Shown here: in pieces, positions 41,313 to 49,418 of the stretch
Position numbering within the stretch: the stretch's first letter is position 1
Layout of the letters: each line of letters opens with the position of its first letter
Assembly: GCF_013363975.1 (NCBI RefSeq)
Contig: NZ_JABWGN010000005.1
Span: 186,001 to 250,000, forward strand
Source: Nonomuraea montanisoli
GTDB taxonomy: Bacteria; Actinomycetota; Actinomycetes; Streptosporangiales; Streptosporangiaceae
Direction: 5' to 3'
Length of the DNA stretch: 64,000 bases
Translations under genes and position numbers: made by a program
The notes under the pieces: generated by a model
What the model was told of the DNA's origin: nothing
Databases searched by the model: none
Seen by the model: the letters and a program-made list of their open reading frames with translations, nothing else

Positions 41313-42416
41313 ATGAGACCGATCCGGTCGGCGGCCCTGGTGGCCGCGACGGCCGTGGCCCTGGTGACGAGCCTGCTGGTGGCGTTGTCGCCGCAGCAGG
41401 CGCAGGCCCACGGCGTCACGATGTTCCCCGGCGCGCGCACGTTCCTGTGCTGGCAGGACGGTCTGCGCGAGAACGGGCAGATCATCCCCTACAACCCGGC
41501 CTGCGCGGCGGCGGTCGCGCAGAGCGGCACGACCCCGCTCTACAACTGGTTCGCGGTGCTGCGCTCCGACGGCGCCGGCCGCACGTCGGGGTTCATCCCC
41601 GACGGCCAGATCTGCAGCGGCGGCCAGGGCGGGCCGTACGACTTCACCGCCTACAACGCGGTCCGCTCCGACTGGCCCCTCACCCACCTGACCTCGGGGG
41701 CGACGATCCAGGTCCGGCACAGCAACTGGGCGGCGCACCCCGGCTCGTTCGTCTACTACATCACCAAGAACGGCTGGAACCCCAACGCGCCGCTCAAGTG
41801 GTCGGACCTGGAGTCGTTCGGCAGCGCGGCCAACCCGCCGCAGTCCGGCGGGACGGGCGGCCTGAACTACTACTACTGGAACGTCCAGCTCCCGTCCGGC
41901 AAGAGCGGGCGCCACATCCTGTTCATCCACTGGATCCGCTCCGACAGCCAGGAGAACTTCTACAGCTGCTCCGACGTGGTCTTCGACGGCGGCAACGGCG
42001 AGGTCACCGGCGTCGGCCCGAACGGCCAGTCGCCCGGCACGACCCCGACCGTCACCCCCACGGTCACCCCGACCGTGACGCCCACCGTGACCCCCACCTC
42101 CCCCGGCGCCTGCATCGCCACGTGGCGCACCATCGCCACTCCCGGCTGGGCGGGCCACTTCCAGGCCGAGGTCACCGTCCGCAACCCCGGCTCCACCCCG
42201 CTGAACGGCTGGACGGTCAAGTGGACGTACGCGGGCGGGCAGGGCTTCGAGGGCCAGCCGTGGAACGGCGTGCTGTCCTCACAGCCGCCCAACGTGACGG
42301 TCAAGAACGCGAGCCACAACGCGCAGCTGGCGGCGAACTCCAGCACCACGTTCGGGTTCAACGCGACCGGCAACGCCCCCGACCCGGTTCCCGCGCTGAC
42401 GTGCACGAGCCCGTAG
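41313..42416 (+). CDS. AA10 lytic polysaccharide monooxygenase with CBM2
   Basis: The 367-residue secreted enzyme has a signal peptide ending AQA. The mature chain starts HGVTMFPGARTFLCWQ with His33 as the first ligand of the copper histidine brace; His142 in SNWAAHPGSF is the second. The spacing matches the Streptomyces cellulose-active LPMO10B/C group, as do YDFTAYNAVRSDWPLTHLTS and ENFYSCSDVVFDGGNGEV. A TPTVTP repeat linker leads to a C-terminal CBM2 (residues about 265-367) with exposed Trp for cellulose. It cleaves crystalline cellulose oxidatively. A LacI-type dyad precedes it. Confidence 0.95.
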   Translation: MRPIRSAALVAATAVALVTSLLVALSPQQAQAHGVTMFPGARTFLCWQDGLRENGQIIPYNPACAAAVAQSGTTPLYNWFAVLRSDGAGRTSGFIPDGQICSGGQGGPYDFTAYNAVRSDWPLTHLTSGATIQVRHSNWAAHPGSFVYYITKNGWNPNAPLKWSDLESFGSAANPPQSGGTGGLNYYYWNVQLPSGKSGRHILFIHWIRSDSQENFYSCSDVVFDGGNGEVTGVGPNGQSPGTTPTVTPTVTPTVTPTVTPTSPGACIATWRTIATPGWAGHFQAEVTVRNPGSTPLNGWTVKWTYAGGQGFEGQPWNGVLSSQPPNVTVKNASHNAQLAANSSTTFGFNATGNAPDPVPALTCTSP

Positions 42417-42442
42417 ACGACGCCCGGCCCGGGGCGGGCGGC

Positions 42443-42979
42443 GTGACCCTGACCCGGCGGAAGGGGGTCGTGGCGGCGGTCGCCGCGGCCCTCGTCCTGC
42501 TCGCCGGGGTGGGCGTGGTGCTGGGCGTCCAGCAGGCGGGGCGGCACGACCTGGAGCGAAGCCTCGCCGGCCAGGTGACCGCCCTGCTCGAACGGGCGAC
42601 ACCGGCCGAGCATCACGAGCACGGCCACGACTTCGGCGAGGACGCCGGGCGGGTGGTGTGCGCGGTGGAGCCGTTCGGTTTCGACCCGCCGGACGCCCGC
42701 GCGGTGTCGCAGGTGCGGTGGGTCTACGCCCGGCACATGTGCGCGGTCACAGGCACGGGGACGAACTGGGCCATGTCGGTCCGCGCCTCCGGCCCGATCG
42801 CGGTACGGCTGGGCGGCGCGCCGTGGGTCAGGGTGCCCGAGCCGGGCCCGGGCTATCCGGACCGGGTCAGGGAGATCGTCCCGGAGCGCTATCACGAGGA
42901 GGCGTTCGAGGAGTTCGCGGACGAGGGGGTGATCGAGGCGGCTCGCGACCGGTTCGAGCGACAGCAGGCGGTGCGCTGA
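42443..42979 (+). CDS. Hypothetical membrane-anchored protein
   Basis: The 178-residue protein has a single N-terminal hydrophobic segment (GVVAAVAAALVLLAGVGVVL) and a His/Asp-rich stretch EHHEHGHDFGEDAG. Two Cys residues follow (VCAVEPFGF and HMCAVTG), which may form an external disulphide. I do not recognise the family. GTG 42443 starts 27 bp after the LPMO stop with GGGCGG upstream; co-transcription with the LPMO is possible, but a link to cellulose is not shown. Confidence 0.65.
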   Translation: MTLTRRKGVVAAVAAALVLLAGVGVVLGVQQAGRHDLERSLAGQVTALLERATPAEHHEHGHDFGEDAGRVVCAVEPFGFDPPDARAVSQVRWVYARHMCAVTGTGTNWAMSVRASGPIAVRLGGAPWVRVPEPGPGYPDRVREIVPERYHEEAFEEFADEGVIEAARDRFERQQAVR

Positions 42980-43147
42980 GCGCGGGGCGCGCCGCGACGT
43001 GAAGGACGCGGCCGGCGGAGAAGGGGGAGGTCTCACGGCCGGCCGCGTCCCTGCCATCCGGGCGGGATGGTGTCATGGAACGGTCACACGGTTCGGCGGC
43101 GGCCTCACCTCCTGGCTTCGAGGGGAGCACGAGAGGGGAGCGCTGAA

Positions 43148-43161
43148 TGGGAGCGCTCCCA
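43148..43161. promoter_or_regulatory. CebR box TGGGAGCGCTCCCA
   Basis: This is an exact 14-bp palindrome equal to the consensus bound by CebR, the cellobiose-responsive LacI-family repressor of Streptomyces. It lies 0.7 kb after the LPMO stop and 147 bp before the hemerythrin gene. Confidence 0.75.
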
Positions 43162-43246
43162 AGCAGGATTGTGCGAGCCGGCGGCCAGATGTCAACGGAA
43201 AGCGGCTCCGCGCCGGGATACGTCCGGCCCCACCTGGCTCCCCGCG

Positions 43247-43257
43247 TGAAACTTTCA
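43247..43257. promoter_or_regulatory. LacI-type dyad TGAAACTTTCA
   Basis: This perfect 5-1-5 palindrome is the reverse complement of the element at 41191-41201 before the LPMO gene, extended here to GTGAAACTTTCAC. It is located 51 bp upstream of the hemerythrin start. Confidence 0.5.
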
Positions 43258-43307
43258 CGACCGGTCATGACGCGCGTGGCGCCCGGCCCCACGGGTAGGC
43301 GGCAGAC

Positions 43308-43883
43308 ATGACCGACAGCTCGCGCCGGCCCGAGACGATGGAGGAGAAGGACGTCATCGACCTCCTCCTCGCGCAGCACGCGATGATCAGGGACATGTTC
43401 GACGACGTCGAGCGGGCGGCGCCGGACCAGCGGGGTCCCGCCTTCACCCGCCTGGTGCGCATGCTCGCCGTGCACGAGACGGCCGAGGAGGAGATCGTCC
43501 ACCCGTACGTCCGTAAGGTCGTCGACGGCGGCGACGCCGTGGTGGACGACCGGCTGGCCGAGGAGCGGGAGGCCAAGGAGCTGCTCCAGCGGTTGGAGGA
43601 GGAGGGCCCGGACGCCCCCGACTTCCTGGAGCGGCTCGCGCTGCTGCGCGCCGCCGTCACCGCGCACGCCCAGAGCGAGGAGCGGCACGAGTTCGTCAGG
43701 CTGCGCGCCGAGACCGGGCCCGCCGAGCGCCGCGCGATGGCCGCCGGCGTCAAGGCCGCCGAGGCGCTGGCCCCCACCCACCCGCACCCGGGCGTGGAGT
43801 CGGCCACCATGAACCTCCTGGTCGGCACGCCCATCGCGATGGTCGACCGCATCCGCGACGTCATCCGCCAGGCGATGCGCTGA
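43308..43883 (+). CDS. Hemerythrin HHE-domain protein
   Basis: The 191-residue four-helix protein has metal-ligand candidates in LLAQHAMIRDMFDD, LAVHETAEEEIVHPYV and AHAQSEERHEFVRL, the HHE pattern that binds a di-iron centre. Members sense or bind oxygen, nitric oxide or iron. ATG 43308 has no strong ribosome site. It is transcribed alone, behind a CebR box and a LacI-type dyad that seem out of place for it. Confidence 0.9.
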   Translation: MTDSSRRPETMEEKDVIDLLLAQHAMIRDMFDDVERAAPDQRGPAFTRLVRMLAVHETAEEEIVHPYVRKVVDGGDAVVDDRLAEEREAKELLQRLEEEGPDAPDFLERLALLRAAVTAHAQSEERHEFVRLRAETGPAERRAMAAGVKAAEALAPTHPHPGVESATMNLLVGTPIAMVDRIRDVIRQAMR

Positions 43884-43997
43884 TCGCCTGACGCGCGGGC
43901 ACGGGCGGTCCGGCGCGCAGGGGTAGGGCTGCCCCTACCCCCGGCTGACCTGCCGGCGGCATCGTCCGGCGCCGTCCGGCTGCGTAGCGTTCTCGTC

Positions 43998-44681
43998 ATG
44001 AAGACCCTCCGGCACCGCATCGCCACCGACACCCGCTACACGTTCATGGGCCTGCCGGCCGCGCTCGCCTCCTTCGGCCTGGTCGTGACCGGTGTCGCGG
44101 CCGGGCTCGGCAGCGCGGTCGCCGTCGTCGGCCTGCCCGTGCTGGCCGGGACCGCCGTCCTCGCGCGCAACTTCGCCGAGAGCGAGCGGGAGTCGCTCGC
44201 CGGCGTCCTGGGCCGCCCGGTCGGGCGACCGGTGTACGCGGGGCCGCCGGCGGGCGCGGGCCGGTGGCGGCGGACGCTGAACCCGCTGGCGAGCCCGCAG
44301 GCGTGGATGGACCTGCTGCACGCCGTCGTGGCGTTCCCGTTCGCCGTGGTCGCGTTCGTCATCACCACCGTGTGGTGGGCGGCCGCGATCGCCGGGCTGA
44401 CGTTCCCGCTGTACGGCTGGATCATCGCCGGGATCCCGGGCGTGGACGGCGGTCTGCCGCAGCTCCTCGGCCTGGGAACCGGCACGGCGACGTTCGTGAT
44501 GTTCAACACGGCCGTGGGCGCGCTGTTCGCGCTGACGCTCGCCCCCGCCGTGCGGGCGGCCGCGCTGTTCAGGGCGGCGCCCGCGCAGCTCCTGCTGGCC
44601 CGCCCGGTCGTGGAGAACCCGTACGACCTCCACGCGTACGGCACCGCGCACCCGGCGTTCCGCACCGCCGCGCACCTCTGA
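43998..44681 (+). CDS. Stand-alone putative sensor-domain membrane protein
   Basis: The 227-residue protein has four membrane helices (ALASFGLVVTGVAAGLGSAV; VAFPFAVVAFVITTVWWAAA) and the motif NFAESERESLAGVLGRP of the actinomycete 'putative sensor' domain, normally fused to a histidine kinase. Here the kinase part is absent and no kinase gene follows. TAGCGT (43985-43990) lies 7 nt before ATG 43998, suggesting leaderless expression. A strong terminator follows the gene. Confidence 0.75.
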   Translation: MKTLRHRIATDTRYTFMGLPAALASFGLVVTGVAAGLGSAVAVVGLPVLAGTAVLARNFAESERESLAGVLGRPVGRPVYAGPPAGAGRWRRTLNPLASPQAWMDLLHAVVAFPFAVVAFVITTVWWAAAIAGLTFPLYGWIIAGIPGVDGGLPQLLGLGTGTATFVMFNTAVGALFALTLAPAVRAAALFRAAPAQLLLARPVVENPYDLHAYGTAHPAFRTAAHL

Positions 44682-44727
44682 ACCGTCAGCCTGAGGCCGT
44701 CCCGAATCAGGACAGGACCGAACGAAA

Positions 44728-44774
44728 GGGGCCGGCCGCTGCGGATTCCCTCCCGGTCAGCGGCGGCCGGCCCC
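44728..44774 (+). terminator. Strong terminator after sensor gene
   Basis: GGGGCCGGCCGCTG (44728-44741) pairs with CAGCGGCGGCCGGCCCC (about 44758-44774), leaving one bulge and a 16-nt loop, followed by a C-rich, T-poor run. Confidence 0.65.
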
Positions 44775-44884
44775 CTCCCCCCTCCACGTCAAAGCTTGGC
44801 GGCTACCGCGCTGACCTGGAAGGATGCGTCGTTCCAAGGAACGGTTTTCCCCGGTGAAAGCTCCGCATAGATGCCATAATCCCG

Positions 44885-45817
44885 GTGATGCGACCACCGG
44901 ACGCGAGCCCGAGAGGGCCGCTGGGCGACTTCCTGAGTGCCCGGCGCTCCCTGATCACCGCGGCGGACGTGGGTCTGCCGGAGACCGGCTACCCGCGACG
45001 CGTCCCCGGTCTGCGCCGGGAAGAGGTGGCCCAGCTCGCCGGCATCAGCATCGACTACTACACGCGCCTTGAGCAGGGCCGCGTCCGCACCGCCTCCCGG
45101 CCGGTGCTGCACGCCATCGGCCGCGCCCTGATGCTCAACGACGACCAGCAGCGCCACCTCATCCAGCTCGCGCACCCCGACGAGGCCGAGCGGCGCGGCG
45201 GCTCGGCCCCCCGGGTGAGCCCGCAGGTGGAGCGCCTGCTGGCCAACCTCGCCGACACCCCCGCCCTGGTCCTGAGCCGCTACTTCGACGTCCTCGCCTG
45301 GAACCGGCTGGCCGTGGCGCTGCTCGGCGACCTGGCCGCGATGGAGCCCCGGCACCGCAACTACGTGTGGATGACGTTCCTCGACCCGCATGTCCGCTCC
45401 ATGCTCGTGGACTGGCGCGAGCGCGCGCAGGAGGCCGTGTCCGCGCTGCGGCTGGCGGCCGGTGTGGCGTGCGACGCGCCCCGGCTGCGGGAGCTCGTGG
45501 GCGAGTTGTCCGCACGGGACCCGGACTTCCGTACCTGGTGGGTCCAGCACCTGGTGACCATGCGCACCTCGGGCAGCAGCCGTCTCGACCACCCGGTGGC
45601 GGGCCGGTTCAGCGTGGACTGGCAGGTCCTCACCTGTGTGGACGACGGCGAGCAGGCGATCGTGCTCATGAGCGCGCCCGCTGGCGGACCCGACCACGCC
45701 GCCATCCGCAGGCTCGACGCCTGGGCCGAGGCGCATGGCCTCACCCACGGCACCGCCGCCCCGGCGGCTCCCCTGGTCACCACACCTCACTCAGGGGCAT
45801 CAGGGACCCCGTCTTGA
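44885..45817 (+). CDS. MmyB-like XRE transcriptional regulator
   Basis: The 310-residue regulator has an N-terminal HTH (VPGLRREEVAQLAGISIDYY then LEQGRVRTASRPVL) and the MmyB-like ligand-binding domain (LVLSRYFDVLAWNRLAVALL, FRTWWVQHLV). Such proteins often control a divergent oxidoreductase and sense fatty acids, but no divergent partner exists here. CATAAT (44875-44880) just before GTG 44885 suggests a leaderless transcript; ATG 44888 is the alternative start. Confidence 0.9.
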   Translation: MMRPPDASPRGPLGDFLSARRSLITAADVGLPETGYPRRVPGLRREEVAQLAGISIDYYTRLEQGRVRTASRPVLHAIGRALMLNDDQQRHLIQLAHPDEAERRGGSAPRVSPQVERLLANLADTPALVLSRYFDVLAWNRLAVALLGDLAAMEPRHRNYVWMTFLDPHVRSMLVDWRERAQEAVSALRLAAGVACDAPRLRELVGELSARDPDFRTWWVQHLVTMRTSGSSRLDHPVAGRFSVDWQVLTCVDDGEQAIVLMSAPAGGPDHAAIRRLDAWAEAHGLTHGTAAPAAPLVTTPHSGASGTPS

Positions 45818-45889
45818 CCCGGGCAAGGGCGTAGCCGCTCACAGACGAGGGCAAATCCCCGGCATTCCGCTCTTTTTCGAGGTGTTGCC

Positions 45890-46999
45890 ATGGTTTCCGC
45901 GCGGCGGCTGATCAACCGGATCGTCTACGGTTCCCGCTACGACCGTGTCCACTGGACTCAGCGCGTCTACGTGCGTCCCGGCGAGCGGCTGGCGCGCGAG
46001 GCGCGGTGGCGCTGGCGGCTGCGGCGCGCGCCGGTGGTGCCGCTCGCGGACTACGCGGCCCGCACGCCGCTCGGTGCGATCGAGGAGTTCGTGAGCTGCC
46101 TGATGTGCGGGCAGTCGCGCCAGCAGCCGCTGTTCGAGCCGGCCAACGGCGACGGGTGGAGCTACCGGGTCGTCCGCTGCCCGTCGTGCGGCTTCCTGTA
46201 CCGCAACCCGAACGTGCGTCCCGAGCACCTCGGCGACCTGTACGCCAACGGCTACAGCGGCTTCCTGACCGGCGACTACGCGGCCAACCGGCAGCGCCGC
46301 TACCGCCTGACGATGGACGCGTTCGCACCGGTGTTCAGCGACGGGCGGGGCCGGCGGCTGCTCGACTTCGGCTGCGGCGCCGGGCTGTTCCTCGAACTGG
46401 CCGAGCAGCGGGGCTTCGAGGCGTACGGGGTGGACCTGTCGCCCGACTCGGTCGAGCAGGCCAACGCGCGGCTGACCCGGGCGCGGGCGTACTTCGGGGC
46501 GCCGGAGGACGTGCCGGAGATCGCGGAGGGCGGCTTCGACGTGATCACCCTGTGGTCGGTGCTCGCCCACCTGCCGCGCCCGTTGTCGGACTTCTCGCTC
46601 TTCAGGCGGCTGCTGGCGCCGGGCGGCGTGCTGCTCGTCCTGACGGTGAACGCCCGCTCGCTGCTGCTCAAGGCGTACGGCCCGACGTGGAGCGGCTTCA
46701 CCAAGAACCACCTGATGTTCTACTCGGCCGAGACGCTGCGCACGCTGCTGGGCCGTACCGGCTTCGCGGGGGTCTCCTACGCCCCGCACTACGGCGACGC
46801 GGTGGAGGCCGGCACGGACCGGCTGCCGGAGCCGCTGCGCCGGCGGCTCCGCCGCACGGTCGAGGCGGCCGACGGCGGCAACATGATGCGCGCGCTGGCC
46901 TTCGCCGACCAGGAGGCGATCGCCCGCTGGGGCGGCGACCGGCGGATCCACCGGCTGCGCACCCGGGCGCAGGCGCGTCCGGTCCCCGCCGCTGATTGA
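45890..46999 (+). CDS. SAM-dependent methyltransferase with zinc-ribbon
   Basis: The 369-residue class I methyltransferase has an N-terminal Cys4 zinc site (SCLMCGQSRQ and RCPSCGFLYRNPN), followed by the SAM-binding LLDFGCGAGLFLELAEQRG and ITLWSVLAHLPRPLSDF. It resembles the zinc-binding C-methyltransferases acting on sugars or polyketide/peptide substrates. Start ATG 45890. The stop overlaps the promoter of the PLP decarboxylase gene, so the two are adjacent but can be separately transcribed. Confidence 0.85.
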   Translation: MVSARRLINRIVYGSRYDRVHWTQRVYVRPGERLAREARWRWRLRRAPVVPLADYAARTPLGAIEEFVSCLMCGQSRQQPLFEPANGDGWSYRVVRCPSCGFLYRNPNVRPEHLGDLYANGYSGFLTGDYAANRQRRYRLTMDAFAPVFSDGRGRRLLDFGCGAGLFLELAEQRGFEAYGVDLSPDSVEQANARLTRARAYFGAPEDVPEIAEGGFDVITLWSVLAHLPRPLSDFSLFRRLLAPGGVLLVLTVNARSLLLKAYGPTWSGFTKNHLMFYSAETLRTLLGRTGFAGVSYAPHYGDAVEAGTDRLPEPLRRRLRRTVEAADGGNMMRALAFADQEAIARWGGDRRIHRLRTRAQARPVPAAD

Positions 47000-47025
47000 C
47001 CGTTCCGTACGAACAGATCTACATT
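46996..47025 (+). promoter_or_regulatory. Promoter of PLP decarboxylase with spacer dyad
   Basis: TTGACC (46996-47001) and TACATT (47020-47025) are spaced by 18 bases. GTG 47033 follows by 7 nt, so the mRNA may be leaderless. The dyad GTTC-CGTAC-GAAC (47002-47014) sits between the promoter boxes, the position of a repressor or MerR-type site. Confidence 0.5.
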
Positions 47026-47032
47026 CGGCCGC

Positions 47033-48460
47033 GTGAACCTGCCCGTCACGGGGAGCACGGCCGAGGAGCTGCTGGCCGAGGTCGCCCGCCTCAAGGAGCA
47101 CGACCTGCCCGTACGCGGCGGCCAGGTCACCGCGTACGTCTACGACACCGGCCGCCCCGAGGTGCACGAGGCGGCGACCCGCGCGTACGTCGAGATGCTG
47201 GAGGTCAACAGCCTCGACCCGACCGCCTTCCCCAGCGTGGTGGAGATGGAGCGGCAGGTCGTGGGCGCGGTCGCGGACCTGCTCGGCGGCGGCCACGGCA
47301 TCTTCACCAGCGGCGGCACCGAGTCGATCATGCTGGCGGTGAAGGCGGCCCGCGACCTGGCCGGCCGGGAGCGGCCGGAGATGGTCGTGCCGGTCACCGC
47401 CCATCCCGCCTTCCACAAGGCGGCCCACTACCTGGGCGTGAGCGTGCGGCCGGTGCCGGTGGACCTGGACACCTACCGGGCGCGGGCGGCCGACGTCGAG
47501 GCGGCGATCACGGCCGACGCCGTGCTCGTCGTGGCCTCGGCCCCCTCCTATCCCCAGGGGGTGATCGACCCGGTCGGGGAGATCGCCGCCGTCGCCGCCG
47601 CCGCGGGTGTCCCCTGCCACGTGGACGCGTGCGTGGGCGGGTGGCTGCTGCCGTGGCTGCGCGAGGCCGGGGCGGGCGTGCCGCCGTTCGACCTGTCGGT
47701 GCCCGGCGTGACCTCGCTCTCGTGCGACCTGCACAAGTTCGGCTACGCCCCGAAGGGCGCCTCGGTCGTGCTGTTCGCCGACCCCGCGATGCGCCGCGGG
47801 GCGTACTTCGCCTCGGCGGCCTGGCCCGGTTACACCGTCATCAACGCGACCGTGCAGAGCTCCCGCTCGGCCGGGCCGCTGGCCGGCGCCTGGGCCACCC
47901 TGCGCGCGCTCGGCCGTGAGGGCTACCTGGAGCTGGGCCGTGCCACGCTGGAGGCGGCGACGGCGCTGCGTGAGGGCATCGCCCGCGTCCCGGGGCTGCG
48001 GGTGCTCGGCGAGCCGGAGTCGTCACTGGTCTCCTTCGCCGCCGCCGACGACGGTGAGGTGGACGTGTTCGTGCTGGCCGACGAGGCGCGGGCGCGCGGC
48101 TGGTTCCTGCAGCCCCAGCTCTCGTACGCGGGCATCCCGGCCAACCTGCACGTCACCGTGACCGGGGTGACCAGGGCCGGGGTGGACGCGATGCTCAAGG
48201 TGATCGCCGAGTCGGCGGAGGCGGCCCGGCTGCGCGGCCCCGTCGCGCTGCCCGAGGGGCTGGTGGAGCTGGTCGCCGGGCTCGACCTGGAGGCGCTGGA
48301 CGACCCGACGTTCGCCGAGCTGGCCGCCTCGGTGGGCGTGGACCTGCGGCCGGGCCGGGGCCAGCCGGAGATGGCCGTGGTGAACGCCGTCCTCGACGGC
48401 CTCCCCGCGGCTCAGCGGGAGGCCGTGCTGGTCAGGTTCCTCTCGGTCCTCTACGGCTGA
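47033..48460 (+). CDS. Group II PLP-dependent decarboxylase / sphingosine-phosphate-lyase-like
   Basis: The 475-residue fold-type I PLP enzyme has FTSGGTESIMLAVKAAR (phosphate loop), TAHPAFHKAAHYLGV (ring-stacking His), CHVDACVGGWLLPW and SLSCDLHKFGYAPKG with the Schiff-base Lys. This layout fits sphingosine-1-phosphate lyase-like proteins and aromatic/glutamate decarboxylases. In actinomycetes the substrate is unknown. GTG 47033 has no ribosome site; a leaderless promoter is predicted. Confidence 0.9.
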   Translation: MNLPVTGSTAEELLAEVARLKEHDLPVRGGQVTAYVYDTGRPEVHEAATRAYVEMLEVNSLDPTAFPSVVEMERQVVGAVADLLGGGHGIFTSGGTESIMLAVKAARDLAGRERPEMVVPVTAHPAFHKAAHYLGVSVRPVPVDLDTYRARAADVEAAITADAVLVVASAPSYPQGVIDPVGEIAAVAAAAGVPCHVDACVGGWLLPWLREAGAGVPPFDLSVPGVTSLSCDLHKFGYAPKGASVVLFADPAMRRGAYFASAAWPGYTVINATVQSSRSAGPLAGAWATLRALGREGYLELGRATLEAATALREGIARVPGLRVLGEPESSLVSFAAADDGEVDVFVLADEARARGWFLQPQLSYAGIPANLHVTVTGVTRAGVDAMLKVIAESAEAARLRGPVALPEGLVELVAGLDLEALDDPTFAELAASVGVDLRPGRGQPEMAVVNAVLDGLPAAQREAVLVRFLSVLYG

Positions 48461-48512
48461 CCCCGGCCCGGCCGAGGTCCGTACGCTGCGGTTGTCGGTG
48501 CGGCCGGCCTGC

Positions 48513-49334
48513 TCAGGTGCGGCGCCAGCGAGACTCGCCGAAGCAGTAGCCGGCGAACAGCAGCAGCCCGAGGGCCACCACCACGAGCAGCCACGGCCCG
48601 ACCGGGGTGTCGGCGAAGGCCCGCAGGGTGGCGTCGATGCCGCCCGCCTTGTCCGGGTCGTAGGTGATCGCCGCCTGCACCACGAACACGCCCGCGAGGG
48701 CGGCGATGGCGCCGCGCGCCAGGTAGCCGGCCGTGCCGAGGCGGTCCATGATCTTTCGCGCCCTGGCCGACATGCGGCCCTGGTCCAGCTCCTCGCGGAA
48801 CTTCTTCTTCCACCCCTGGTAGATCCAGTAGACGCCGAGCCCGATGATGCCGAGCCCGATCAGGCCGACGATGAACTGCCCGCCGGGCAGGTCGAGCAGC
48901 TTGCCGGTCACGTCCTGCGACTTCTTGTCGTCCGAGCCGGCCTTCCCGGCCAGGAGCAGGGTGAGCAGGGAGCCGACGATCAGTGTGTACACGGCGGCGC
49001 GGAACGCCGCCTCGACGCGGTCCTTGGTGATCCTGAGCCCGCCGAACAACGCCTCGGACGCCTGCCACAGGGCCAGACCGGCGAAGCCGACGACCATGAC
49101 CCACAACAGCACCGAGCCGAACGGCAGGCTCGCGATCGTGGTCATCGCGCCGCCCTTGTCGGCCTGCTTGTCCCCGCTGCCGAGAGCGATCTGCACCGCC
49201 AGCACCCCGATGAGCGCGTACAGCACACCCCGGCAGGCCAGGCCCACCCTGGCCAGCCGGTCGAGCATCGGATGGTCAGCCGCCCGCCGCGCCATCGCGC
49301 GGGCCTGCCGCCCGGCGTTCTCCACCGTGGTCAC
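48513..49334 (-). CDS. DUF1206 membrane protein
   Basis: The 273-residue protein has six hydrophobic helices in three similar pairs, each beginning with an R-x-G motif (LARVGLACRGVLYALIGVLA; FRAAVYTLIVGSLLTLLL; GTAGYLARGAIAALAGVFVV), the threefold repeat of DUF1206. Function unknown; it is probably a stress-related membrane protein. GTG 49334 has AGGAGG upstream. It lies convergent with the PLP decarboxylase (52 bp gap) and downstream of the sigma-factor pair on the same strand. Confidence 0.9.
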   Translation of the reverse strand: MTTVENAGRQARAMARRAADHPMLDRLARVGLACRGVLYALIGVLAVQIALGSGDKQADKGGAMTTIASLPFGSVLLWVMVVGFAGLALWQASEALFGGLRITKDRVEAAFRAAVYTLIVGSLLTLLLAGKAGSDDKKSQDVTGKLLDLPGGQFIVGLIGLGIIGLGVYWIYQGWKKKFREELDQGRMSARARKIMDRLGTAGYLARGAIAALAGVFVVQAAITYDPDKAGGIDATLRAFADTPVGPWLLVVVALGLLLFAGYCFGESRWRRT

Positions 49335-49418
49335 CGGAACCTCCTCAAATCGCCCGAAGACGACCTACCAGGTGCCCCGGAACGCGGCGTCCAAGCCTCT
49401 GTGGGACGTGTGCGCAGG

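Larger units (their letters stand above)
42980..43307. other. Regulatory-looking intergenic region without a matching gene
   Basis: About 330 bases hold a perfect CebR-type box (43148-43161) and a LacI-type dyad (43247-43257), as in the promoter of a cellulase gene. The next gene, however, encodes a hemerythrin protein. Short frames within it have no ribosome site. Confidence 0.5.

Noticed and set aside
43149..43310. A 55-codon frame starting inside the CebR box
   Set aside because: No ribosome site, codon use is poor and it crosses two regulatory palindromes.
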